A stretch of 64,000 bases of DNA. It comes from Pararge aegeria. Taxonomy: Eukaryota; Arthropoda; Insecta; Lepidoptera; Nymphalidae. The position numbers and the translations under genes are program-made. Positions 21,271 to 30,066 of the stretch are shown here, one piece after another. Each line of letters opens with the position of its first letter. Within the stretch, counting starts at the first letter, position 1. The notes beneath the pieces are model-generated. The model was not told where the DNA came from. It made no database searches and worked only from the letters and a program-made list of their open reading frames with translations. The DNA lies in the NCBI RefSeq assembly GCF_905163445.1, contig NC_053196.1, positions 11,433,501-11,497,500 of the forward strand, in the 5' to 3' direction.

Positions 21271-21332
21271 CGTTTTATAAGGTTTGAGGGTTGTATTTGT
21301 ATTGCTTTAGTGTGTTTGTTTTAATACTTTTA

Positions 21333-21580
21333 CTACAAGTTTGCTCTTGACTGCAATCCCACCTGATATTAAGTGATGATGAAGGCTTAGATGGTAGCGG
21401 GCTAACCTATTAGAGATATGATAGATATATTAAACTATGCATACAATATGGCTTCTATACGGCTTCATACCGGAATACTAAATCACTTGGTGGCACGTCT
21501 TTGTCGATAGGGTAGTAACTAGCCACGGCCGAAGCCTTCCACCAGACGAAACCAGAGAAAATTCATAAATTATAAAATTC
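21333..21580 (-). mobile_element. SINE-B, long fragment
   Basis: ACTGCAATCCCACCTGATAT, GATGGTAGCGGGCTAACC, ACTAAATCACTTGGTGGCAC, TAGTAACTAGCCACGGCCGA and ACCAGAGAAAATTC: reversed SINE-B from the tail to near the head. Confidence 0.88.
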
Positions 21581-21892
21581 ATATTGCGCCTGTCAGAGAT
21601 GGATTTCGGAACCTCCCACTTATAATACCAAAGCCCTTATACAAAATTCTTTTGCAAGTTTGTACATTGCGTATTGTACGTATTTTGAAGCTATTGGTAC
21701 TTTTTATAAAATATAGCAGCAATTTTTTTTTTTTAGCTAATAGGTCTAGATACTATATATAAAGCTAAACTACGTTATGCGTCTTTACATTGGTATTAGC
21801 TACGTCAATATACCTCAATGGTAGTTTAGTTAAATTAACGCGGGCTCGAGGGTCACCAGACCCATGGATTGCCTGCCTTCCGAATCGTCGTT

Positions 21893-21975
21893 GGTCACTG
21901 AATCACTACAAACAGACATACTTGTCGTTTTAAAAGTGCTTATATTAGGCCAACTTCAATGAATTAATTTGAATT
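21893..21975 (+). mobile_element. LINE 3'-tail fragment (CR1/jockey-like)
   Basis: CACTACAAACAGACATACTT, AAAGTGCTTATATTAGGCC and TTGAATTTATT: the sense 3' end of the family at 49975-50500. Confidence 0.75.
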
Positions 21976-22164
21976 TATTTATAACAATTTAATCAAAAAA
22001 TTTCAAATTTAATTTTTTTCTTCGTATAGATTGAGAGAAAAACTTTTGATTTGCTTATGGTAGCATTCAAATAATCATAATATAAGCTTAGCTAAGATTA
22101 GCTTAGAAAAGTTTTAATTTCGAAATTTCAGACGAACACTCTCACTCACTGTATTTATTTGCGT

Positions 22165-22390
22165 GCACCTCGTTGGGGGTCGACCAACGCTTCGCTTACC
22201 AGTCCGACCGCCAACGAGGTGCATATAGTTACACGCAAACAGACAGATGCAGACATACGACATTGAGCGCGTCGCAGGTTGGCGGTGGAACCAAGCAGCA
22301 CCAAACGATGGAATTTGGAACTTCCTACGAAAGACCTATGTCCAGCAGTGGACGTCTATCGGTTGATATGACGATGACGATGAAGATGAC
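22165..22390. mobile_element. RTE LINE 3' fragment with internal 5' inversion
   Basis: The left part (CACCTCGTTGGGGGTCGACC) is the RTE RPPTRW-coding region on the minus strand. The right part (CCGCCAACGAGGTGC, then GGTTGGCGGTGG, ACGAAAGACCTATGTCCAGC and a GACGATGACGATGA tail) is on the plus strand. A head-to-head junction like this is a twin-priming signature. Confidence 0.75.
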
Positions 22391-23034
22391 CTATATGCAT
22401 AGATTACGTAGAATACGCGCCCATACTTGTTTCTATGTAAGTTCTTTTATTGCTTGAATCAGAAAATTCTCAGTCATTATTGCCTTACATGGATACCTTG
22501 CTATCTTGTCATTTAATAGCATTTGTGTAGCAGTAACCAACACCTATGACGCAATTAGTAACTAAACTGTACGAACAGTACTTAACGACACTTGCTTCTA
22601 CTTCCACCCAGCAATTTACTCGCACCGCTATTGTTAGCAGGATACGCGAGTAAGTTTTATAAAAAAGAAAAAAAATCTTAGAAGTAAACAATGTAAATTC
22701 GACTTTAAAAAAAATCAAGTTTTTGGAAGAAAATGTAGATCAAATAAATTGCCATTAAATAAATTGTGAATCGCATTTTACATTTGCTTTCGACAATGGA
22801 TAGTAAGTAGTAGATAGTAAGTCTAGTTTAATTACAGAATATAACTAATAATATACCTGAGCCTTTGGGAAAAAAATCTTTTCAGAAAAGCCATTATACT
22901 TGGTTACAAAAATAACAGCCTACGATTTATTTTAAAAATATGAAAAAACACTAAAAAAACTGTTAAACAGCATTTTTGATAAAATAAAATAAAATACGTA
23001 GTTTTGTACTTTATTTTATTTTACTGACTTTTGA

Positions 23035-23120
23035 TCTCTTAAAATTCATTTATTTCAAATAGTCCTTATTTATAAGCACTTTTAAAACGTCAAGTCAGTC
23101 TGTTTGTAGTGACTCTACCA
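23035..23120 (-). mobile_element. LINE 3'-end fragment (CR1/jockey-like)
   Basis: AAATTCATTTATTTCAAATA, GCACTTTTAAAACGTCAAGT, GTGACTCTACCAC. Confidence 0.8.
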
Positions 23121-23576
23121 CATCTTTTTCTATTTAATGATACTCACAAAATCTACCACCTGCCACATTTGTTTGCATAAAGAATAACCTATTTTAAGTA
23201 CTTTTTTTAAGGCAAATTATATTCTGTACTCATTTGAAATAGCATCTAAGTAAGCTTGTATTTTACAATTTTATTTAAGGGCCTATCTTAAAGCGTAAAG
23301 CTCATCTTATGATTGAATCGTATCCACACAAATCTACCGCACTCAAACGACGCAGACGACATTTCCTAATAGCTGGATGCAATCCAATTTGACAGCTGTC
23401 AAATACACGCCTTACCGTGTCAGTCGCGCCGATTACGACCTGCGATGTAACGATGTGCTAATGCTTGCGTACACGCTAATTGACTGAATTAATATGTCGC
23501 TGTTGCTTAGCTAATAAGGTAATATTGTATGATGTTCATAGGTGCAGTTGTGTACAATTTAATTCATTATATGTTT

Positions 23577-23880
23577 GACGACTTCCCTAGCGCAGCGGTG
23601 AGCGCTGTGGTTTTTTTTTTTTAATTTCTGAATTTTTTTCTGGTCTGATCTGATGGGAGGCTACGTCTGTGGCTAGTTACCACCTTACCAACAAAACATG
23701 CTGCTAAGTGATTTAGCGTTACGGTTCGATGTCGCGTAGTAACCAATCAGGGTTTAGGTTTAATATAATGTCTATAGCCCTTACAGCTTAGCCCGTTACT
23801 ATCTTAGACTGCATCAGCACTTCCCAGCAGGTAAGATTGCAGTCAAGAGCTGAGTTCTAGTCAAATAAAAAAAAAAAAGA
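23577..23880 (+). mobile_element. SINE-B, near full length
   Basis: A tRNA-like head (GACGACTTCCCTAGCGCAGC) with the box-B region lost, then GGTCTGATCTGATGGGAGGC, TTAGCGTTACGGTTCGATGT, TAGACTGCATCAGCACTT, GATTGCAGTCAAGAGC and a poly(A) tail. Confidence 0.9.
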
Positions 23881-23999
23881 TTATTATACCACGATTTGCA
23901 ACTAAAAACACCTCATATATTTGTTTTGTTTCATAGCAAACTAGTGAACTGGCCTGGCTTCACTCGAGTATTGATTAGAAAAAAAAGAGTGAAATTACT

Positions 24000-24240
24000 A
24001 TACGTATAAACCATCTGTAATAAATTATGTAAACCTCATCAAAATCTGTTGCGAGATTTGGGAGAAGCTAGCGAATAAACTGACGACGGGGAAAGTGACT
24101 TTTTTTTGTACAGATTATATATAAACCATCGATTTTAAGCGATAGTGGAAACCGCATCAAAATCCGTTGCGAAAAACTTAGTTTAATTTATTGAACTTTT
24201 ATCTTGTCTAGTCTCATTTATATTACTAGGGTGTAGCAAG
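24000..24240. repeat. interspersed insect repeat (CATCAAAATCCGTTGCG type)
   Basis: AACCTCATCAAAATCTGTTG and AACCGCATCAAAATCCGTTG are two tandem, diverged copies of a motif typical of a common lepidopteran dispersed element, ending at ATTACTAGGGTGTAG. Confidence 0.55.
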
Positions 24241-25167
24241 AGAAATCTTTCTTTTCTTACAAATTACGCTTATTTGCTTACGGTTAGAAAGTTAAGTTAA
24301 AGTTAGTTAGAAAGTTTTAAGTAATTTAACACTTTAACTTTTACATTACGTCTTTTTTATTTAATCCAATCTTATTGGGAACGTGCGTACGTTTTTAATA
24401 GTTTGATTATTAAATTGCGTTATAACGAAACAAACTTTATAAAAACGTATAAACTCACTTCATAACATGTGAATTTGGGTTTTAATGGATTTGGAATTTA
24501 ATTAGTGGTTGAGTTTCAGTGGAATTGGGATCGACTTTAGAAAGGGCTAATGGTTATGTCAGTAATATACTCATAGGTAGGTATACCTACTGGACGGACG
24601 ACGCAATTAATTTGCTGATGTCAACCAAGTTGCTGCGTTGATCTGTAAACTCATTTACGGCTTAGCTCGTGACGACATTAATCGCTAGCTGTATGCTACA
24701 TATGCCTACATGCACTATATTTAGATATCAATACATTCATTATCTAGTCTTGGCAACTGCATTAATATACACCATACGATAGGTATGAATGCATTCATTG
24801 TCTAGTCTTGGCTATGCATAGATAAGTAATTTAAACGCTTTGAACATGCCTTTCAAGAAAACTTTGCTCGTCTAGTTTCAGTGTTCTTCAAGGTTCCGAG
24901 TTTGAAATCCAAGTTTTAAGTAGATAGTAAGCTTGGAAAATGCTTTTTAAAGACTAACTTGGACTGAAAGTTTAACTTTATTTGTTTAATATTAAAAATT
25001 CAGGAGATAGAGAAAAATATAGTGAAAAAACCTTTTTTCCTCAACTATGTGCTTGAAAAGCTCTAGACAATATATATATTATGTAATGCTGCTAGCCCAA
25101 GATCTATTAAAAAAAACTTCATAACATAATTACACAACTAATATCTTCATTGAATTAGCTTAGTAGC

Positions 25168-25440
25168 CTATACCCGCGACTTTTTTAAGGTTTTTTATTC
25201 CCACGCGCTCGTTAACAATTTTTAATCTTACACATTTCAAAGCGGTCTGTCCGCGGGTTAGCTCATAAACAATTTTAAATTTTCCATCGGGAACTACTTA
25301 AGGAATCGGGATAAAAGGTAAGCTGTGTTCTTTTTCACGGCAAAAGGCTACATGCATGCCAAATTTTATCCAAATCCGTTTAGCTGTTTTTGAGTAAAAA
25401 ACATTCACACTTTCACATTAATAATATTAGGTTAGCTGAC
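25168..25440. repeat. interspersed insect repeat (CCAAATCCGTTTAGC type)
   Basis: ACCCGCGACTTTTTT, GGGATAAAAGGTAAGC, TTTTATCCAAATCCGTTTAG and ACATTCACACTTTCACATTA, in the order found in 47060-47645. Confidence 0.65.
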
Positions 25441-25904
25441 CTGAAACTAGTATACCTATTCGTTTCTATCTCTATATTTGTTTAAATGTCTTCAAAAACG
25501 GCGGTTCTCTCACTTTTCTCTGTTTCTCCATGTATCTATCATCCATCCATGGATTAAATACATGCGGCAGAGGAGACCTTTCGCAGATATCATGATTTGG
25601 ATGGTATCAATGGACTTCACCTGCCACAGTGCCACATGATAGCGGTAATCTTAGGAGTCAGGTCTACATGACTTTGTCTACATGACATGTTCTACTGACG
25701 TTCTCTCTACTTATTATTATTACCAAATTTATATACTGACGTTTCATCTACTTATTATAATGTATTTAGTCAGAATGTATGTAATATAATAAATATGTAA
25801 AAATATGTAAATATTAATTAAAAATCACTTTTTAAGTTTACTATCTACTATAGTTTATAAGGTTAAAGGACTATCTTGATCATTCAGCACACAATTCAAA
25901 ATTT

Positions 25905-26115
25905 AAAATTCATTTAGTTCATGTAGGCTTAGTTTATAATGTCACTTTTTAAATTCCAAGTCAGTCTGTTTGTGACTCTACCACAGATTCGGAAGGCAGA
26001 TTGTAACGAGAAGATTCGGAAAACAACTCAGCAGATTGCTCTTTTTTAACAACATTTTAAAGTTTACAATCTTTCGAAACCTTGTGAGACATGAGAGTGA
26101 AGCCTGCTTGCACAA
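25905..26115 (-). mobile_element. LINE 3'-end fragment (CR1/jockey-like)
   Basis: AAAATTCATTTAGTTCATGT, AAATTCCAAGTCAGTCTGTT, GACTCTACCACAGATTCGGA, CTTGTGAGACATGAGAGTGA. Confidence 0.8.
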
Positions 26116-26119
26116 AACA

Positions 26120-26760
26120 TGGACATAAGACTTCACTGTAATATAATAATAAGGTTAAATTTCTTAACTTTCTGAATTTCTGTGCTATTTTTATTAGGGA
26201 TGTTCATTAAGATCAAGAATCAATATTCTTTCAATAATTAGGAAGACATCCCAGAAGACAGCTGTTATCACCACCCTTCCGGACGAAGAGCGGAAATAGA
26301 TGCCTATTGCAGTCACTAACCCGTTTTCAAGCATTGTGATTATCGTCAAACCCCCCCGTTGGGGTAGTCCTTTAGACGGCATTGGACTGTTATATACTAT
26401 TTATGTGATATTAGTAAGCACACTGAACAACTGCAAAATTATATCTACCACAAAGCTATAGGTAAGTTACAACCAGTTTAAATATCTCCAGACTCTCTGA
26501 ATATTTATGGTACCTAACATAAGTAATGGAAGATCCTAGCAAAAAATATAAAACGAGCGAATCCAGAAACCGCAAGGGAACTTCCGCGCAGTGTTTTAAT
26601 CCGGCAATATTTCAGAGTTGTGCAAATGAAAAGTTGGTCTCGAAGAAGAAGACACCGCCCGCCTTTCCCGCGCCGTCCAATAGAAAATGTCGGAAAAGCA
26701 ACGTCTTCCATGGAGGCGGGGCCACGCCTGCGGTCGCAGAGCCATTTGAATAAAAATTTT
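26120..26760. other. unique intron sequence, GC-richer at 26560-26760
   Basis: The right part (CCGCCCGCCTTTCCCGCGCC, GGAGGCGGGGCCACGCC) is markedly GC-richer than its surroundings and not repeated here. Frames of 62-107 codons on both strands show no recognisable protein. Candidate regulatory sequence. Confidence 0.35.
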
Positions 26761-27085
26761 CCTTTGAAGAAATTCTTTATACGAATATATTGTGGTGCTC
26801 CGACCTCGCTTTCATTACTATTGCATCCCAGCTTTATGAATACTTTGATATGTATACTTACATCATTAAATCAAGGAACTTCAAGTAAACAATTTTTCCT
26901 ACCATTATTCAATTTAGTTATGAAACTGGTACTCGACTTATAAGCAGATAACGCTCAACCTATACAAAGCTCTGAGAAATTTGGTCTACAAGTTCCTAAA
27001 ACACCGTTAGGGTGGGTGCTAAAATTGTCTACCTCGAAGGTCCTAAAACCAATAAAATAAACTTAAAATCATAAAAACTGCAGAT

Positions 27086-27114
27086 GAATTTACAGCGTTG
27101 TACGCTGTAAATTC
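27086..27114. repeat. short perfect hairpin, 12-bp arms
   Basis: GAATTTACAGCG, a 5-nt loop TTGTA, CGCTGTAAATTC. Confidence 0.8.
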
Positions 27115-27389
27115 AAGAAAATTTCGATATATTCTTTTAACAAAATTTTTAAAGCTCCGAAACTGACAAAACACAATTCAATTTCCCAATTTTTGTAATT
27201 TCCTTGTATTTCGGCTCACCTGAACTCTTGGCGCACGTAAAACGCACCTAAATCGTCGCTTAAGATCCAGTGAGATCACATTCTAGTTCTAACGGGTTAT
27301 AGAATAAGAAAAAAAAACAAAAAAAAAGATAATGCTTTCAAAAAACGGAACGTGCGTGCCCTTTCAAAAGTGAAAAGTAAAGTTGCGAT

Positions 27390-27610
27390 CAACACCGGCG
27401 GTACACGCAAACATCGTGTAGGTTGTGGCACGCACGCGGTTGGCGGCCGTAACAGGCCCTTGTCAACCATAACGCGGCCGCACGGGCCCGGTTAACCGGA
27501 GCCGACCCGGCCGCGCCCGGTTAGCCGCGGAAAACTACCATTTCATTTATGGTCGCCTCTCGGTTTCGGGGTAGTTGTGCTAACTAAGCGCGGCCCGCAA
27601 GTTACGTAAC
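27390..27610. promoter_or_regulatory. CpG-rich islet in Runx intron 1, candidate enhancer
   Basis: GC-dense for about 200 bp (GCGGTTGGCGGCCGTAACAG, ACGCGGCCGCACGGGCCC). It holds a 12-bp palindrome CCGGTTAACCGG at 27488-27499 and a second CCCGGTTAGCCGCGG; the AACCGG/CCGGTT half-sites resemble Grainyhead sites. It lies 1.1 kb upstream of the tRNA array and is not repeated in the window. Confidence 0.4.
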
Positions 27611-27799
27611 TATGCATTGTGGTGTCACGTCGGTTCACACTGGCTATTATGATTTAGATAGGCCGGTTTAATAGTTTCGGTTGGGATTGATAGCGCAACT
27701 ATATTTTAGTCATTTTGTTACGTTTAATTCTGGCTCGGTGTGATCTGTCCCCTAAAGTTTGACTGATGAAACAAAACATTCGTAATTCATCGTAATTCA

Positions 27800-27940
27800 T
27801 AATTATATCAACCTATTACCGGCCCACTACAGGGCACGGGTCTCCTCCCACAAAGGGAAAGGGTTAAGGCCATATTCCACCACGCTGGCCCAGTGCGGAT
27901 TGTTGGACTCCACCTTTGAGAACATCACATAATGTTAATT
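27800..27940 (-). mobile_element. SINE-A fragment
   Basis: ATCAACCTATTACCGGCCCA, GGGCACGGGTCTCCTCCCAC, CACGCTGGCCCAGTGCGGAT and TTTGAGAACATCA; the tRNA-like part is missing. Confidence 0.85.
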
Positions 27941-28200
27941 GAATGGACGTGAATAAATTTGATCTTATGAATGAATGAATTCATCTAAAGCAAAACACAT
28001 TTCAGTGAGCATAAAAGTATTAGTAACAAATTAAATCAATGGGGCGATGCTTAGCGATAAACATATTTTTTAATTATAAAAATAATTGCTTTTCATGGCA
28101 ATTACATGACTTTTTTTTTCTCGTACAAGCTGAAATTATAAGGTTATTATTGAGACTAATTGAGATCAAGAACTAATTTTTTCACTCTGCGTGTAATTTT

Positions 28201-28375
28201 GACGACCTCCGTGGCGGTGCGGTAAGCGCTGTGGTTTCAAATTGGACTTCCCGGGTTCGATTCCCAGCAAATGGGCAGGGGTCAATTGTGGAATTAATAA
28301 TTTCTGTATTTTCTCTGGTTTGGTCTGGTGGGAGGCTTCCGCCGTGGCCAGTTTCCATCCTACCTAGTAACACAA
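28201..28375 (+). mobile_element. SINE-B, 5' half with well-kept tRNA head
   Basis: GACGACCTCCGTGGCGGTGC, AAGCGCTGTGG (A-box side), CCCGGGTTCGATTCCCAGCA (B-box GGTTCGATTCC), then GGTTTGGTCTGGTGGGAGGC. It stops abruptly before the 3' half. 340 bp upstream of the first tRNA gene. Confidence 0.9.
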
Positions 28376-28623
28376 TCTAATCAAACCAGCATTTCTTAAA
28401 TTACTGCTACTTAATTGGCCCGTACCACAGATATAACTAGAAATATTTTCCAGGAGTCCTTTGCCAATATTATAATGAGATCTTAAGATCGCTTCGAGTC
28501 AATAGACTTGAGACGCCGCGTGCTTTAAATTGCCTCCAGTAATGGGAGGTAATGGAGCAGAGTGATAATAACAATATGTTCATTTAAGAATTTATTGCAT
28601 TTATTATTTTTGACCGTAGTTTT

Positions 28624-28640
28624 GCCCATAACCCAGAGGT
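28624..28640 (+). pseudogene. truncated initiator tRNA-Met fragment (left edge of array)
   Basis: GCCCATAACCCAGAGGT, the anticodon loop, 3' anticodon stem and variable loop of the array tRNA, runs straight into array spacer sequence (TATATTCATATATT). A deletion has removed the T-arm, acceptor 3' strand and part of the spacer. Confidence 0.75.
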
Positions 28641-28715
28641 TTATATTCATATATTAACTTTGAATATGTTTTCTTTAACTTCATGCAGACGATGGTTTTA
28701 CGAGAATCGGACACA

Positions 28716-28787
28716 AGCAGAGTGGCGCAGTGGAAGCGTGCTGGGCCCATAACCCAGAGATCCGTGGATCGAAACCATGCTCTGCTA
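28716..28787 (+). tRNA. initiator tRNA-Met (CAT), array copy 1
   Basis: 72-nt cloverleaf, no intron and no encoded CCA. Eukaryotic initiator features: A1:U72 pair, anticodon stem with three G:C pairs (GGG/CCC) around loop CCCATAA, and T-loop ATCGAAA in place of TTCNANN. Differs from the array consensus at variable-loop position 46 (G to A). The upstream spacer also differs from the other units (GAGAATCGG). A T-run for Pol III termination follows about 17 bp downstream. Confidence 0.93.
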
Positions 28788-28895
28788 ATATTGATAGTCA
28801 TTCTATTTTTATGCTAATTTTATATTCATGTATTAACTTTGAATATGTTTTTTTTTAACTTTATCCAGACGATGGTTTTACGAGGGTGTGACACA

Positions 28896-28967
28896 AGCAG
28901 AGTGGCGCAGTGGAAGCGTGCTGGGCCCATAACCCAGAGGTCCGTGGATCGAAACCATGCTCTGCTA
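28896..28967 (+). tRNA. initiator tRNA-Met (CAT), array copy 2
   Basis: Consensus body with A1:U72, GGG/CCC anticodon stem pairs and ATCGAAA T-loop. It starts 180 bp after copy 1, one more than the later spacing. The upstream spacer has GAGGGTGTGACAC where later copies have GAGGGTCCGACAC. TTTTT follows in the 3' spacer. Confidence 0.95.
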
Positions 28968-29074
28968 ATATTGATAGTCATTCTATTTTTATGCTAATTT
29001 TAAATTCATATATTAACTTTGAATATGTTTGCTTTAACTGTATCCAGACGATGGTTTTACGAGGGTCCGACACA

Positions 29075-29146
29075 AGCAGAGTGGCGCAGTGGAAGCGTGC
29101 TGGGCCCATAACCCAGAGGTCCGTGGATCGAAACCATGCTCTGCTA
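29075..29146 (+). tRNA. initiator tRNA-Met (CAT), array copy 3
   Basis: Consensus body. All stems pair, with one G50.U64 wobble in the T-stem that is shared by the array. Internal A-box and B-box (GGATCGAAACC) are present, and the spacer is the consensus form. Confidence 0.95.
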
Positions 29147-29253
29147 ATATTGATAGTCATTCTATTTTTATGCTAATTTTAAATTCATATATTAACTTTG
29201 AATATGTTTGCTTTAACTGTATCCAGACGATGGTTTTACGAGGGTCCGACACA

Positions 29254-29325
29254 AGCAGAGTGGCGCAGTGGAAGCGTGCAGGGCCCATAACCCAGAGGTC
29301 CGTGGATCGAAACCATGCTCTGCTA
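29254..29325 (+). tRNA. initiator tRNA-Met (CAT), array copy 4, anticodon-stem mismatch
   Basis: Same as consensus except T28 to A (GTGCAGGGCCC instead of GTGCTGGGCCC), which makes an A28.A42 mismatch next to the three conserved G:C pairs of the anticodon stem. The internal promoter is intact, so it may be transcribed. Folding and stability are doubtful. Confidence 0.88.
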
Positions 29326-29432
29326 ATATTGATAGTCATTCTATTTTTATGCTAATTTTAAATTCATATATTAACTTTGAATATGTTTGCTTTAACTATA
29401 TCCAGACGATGGTTTTACGAGGGTCCGACACA

Positions 29433-29504
29433 AGCAGAGTGGCGCAGTGGAAGCGTGCTGGGCCCATAACCCAGAGGTCCGTGGATCGAAACCATGCTCT
29501 GCTA
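29433..29504 (+). tRNA. initiator tRNA-Met (CAT), array copy 5
   Basis: Consensus body and spacer, exactly 179 bp after copy 4. No mismatch in any stem. Confidence 0.95.
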
Positions 29505-29611
29505 ATATTGATAGTCATTCTATTTTTATGCTAATTTTAAATTCATATATTAACTTTGAATATGTTTGCTTTAACTATATCCAGACGATGGTTTTACGAG
29601 GGTCCGACACA

Positions 29612-29683
29612 AGCAGAGTGGCGCAGTGGAAGCGTGCTGGGCCCATAACCCAGAGGTCCGTGGATCGAAACCATGCTCTGCTA
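29612..29683 (+). tRNA. initiator tRNA-Met (CAT), array copy 6
   Basis: Consensus body and spacer. This unit and copy 5 look nearly identical, as expected for recent duplication or gene conversion. Confidence 0.95.
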
Positions 29684-29790
29684 ATATTGATAGTCATTCT
29701 ATTTTTATGCTAATTTTAAATTCATATATTAACTTTGAATATGTTTGCTGTAACTTTATCCAGACGATGGTTTTACGAGGGTCCGACACA

Positions 29791-29862
29791 AGCAGAGTGG
29801 CGCAGTGGAAGCGTGCTGGGCCCATAACCCAGAGGTCCGTGGATCGAAACCATGCTCTGCTA
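29791..29862 (+). tRNA. initiator tRNA-Met (CAT), array copy 7
   Basis: Consensus body. The upstream spacer carries small differences (TGCTGTAACTTTATCC) that mark the unit boundary. Confidence 0.95.
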
Positions 29863-29969
29863 ATATTGATAGTCATTCTATTTTTATGCTAATTTTAAAT
29901 TCATATATTAACTTTGAATATGTTTGCTTTAACTTTATGCAGACGATGGTTTTACGAGGGTCTGACACA

Positions 29970-30041
29970 AGCAGAGTGGCGCAGTGGAAGCGTGCTGGGC
30001 CCATAACCCAGAGGTCCGTGGATCGAAACCAATCTCTGCGA
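29970..30041 (+). tRNA. initiator tRNA-Met-like, array copy 8, probable pseudogene
   Basis: The 5' two thirds match consensus, but the 3' part reads AAACCAATCTCTGCGA instead of AAACCATGCTCTGCTA. This breaks two T-stem pairs (49:65 and 50:64) and changes U72 to G, removing the A1:U72 pair that marks eukaryotic initiator tRNA. Being at the array end, it escapes homogenisation. A longer T-run follows (30058-30066). Confidence 0.8.
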
Positions 30042-30066
30042 ATATTAATAGTCATTCTTTTTTTTT

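Larger units (their letters stand above)
28624..30066 (+). repeat. tandem array, 179-bp unit carrying an initiator tRNA gene
   Basis: Units start at 28716, 28896, 29075, 29254, 29433, 29612, 29791 and 29970, a period of 179 bp after the first step of 180. Each has a 72-bp tRNA and 107 bp of spacer with a Pol III terminator-like TTTTT about 17 bp after the tRNA and a conserved leader (GACGATGGTTTTACGAGG). The array lies in Runx intron 1, transcribed against the host gene. Long open frames through it on both strands are by-products of the repeat. Confidence 0.95.

Noticed and set aside
22173..22457. 94-codon plus-strand frame
   Set aside because: It runs through an inverted RTE fragment and its GATGA tail.
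28201..28275. Possible functional tRNA gene (A-box and B-box present)
   Set aside because: It is the tRNA-like head of SINE-B, with no closing acceptor stem and continuing into the SINE body.
28624..30066. Regular repeat/spacer pattern suggesting a CRISPR array
   Set aside because: Spacers are identical rather than unique, repeats are 72-nt initiator tRNA genes, and the genome is eukaryotic.
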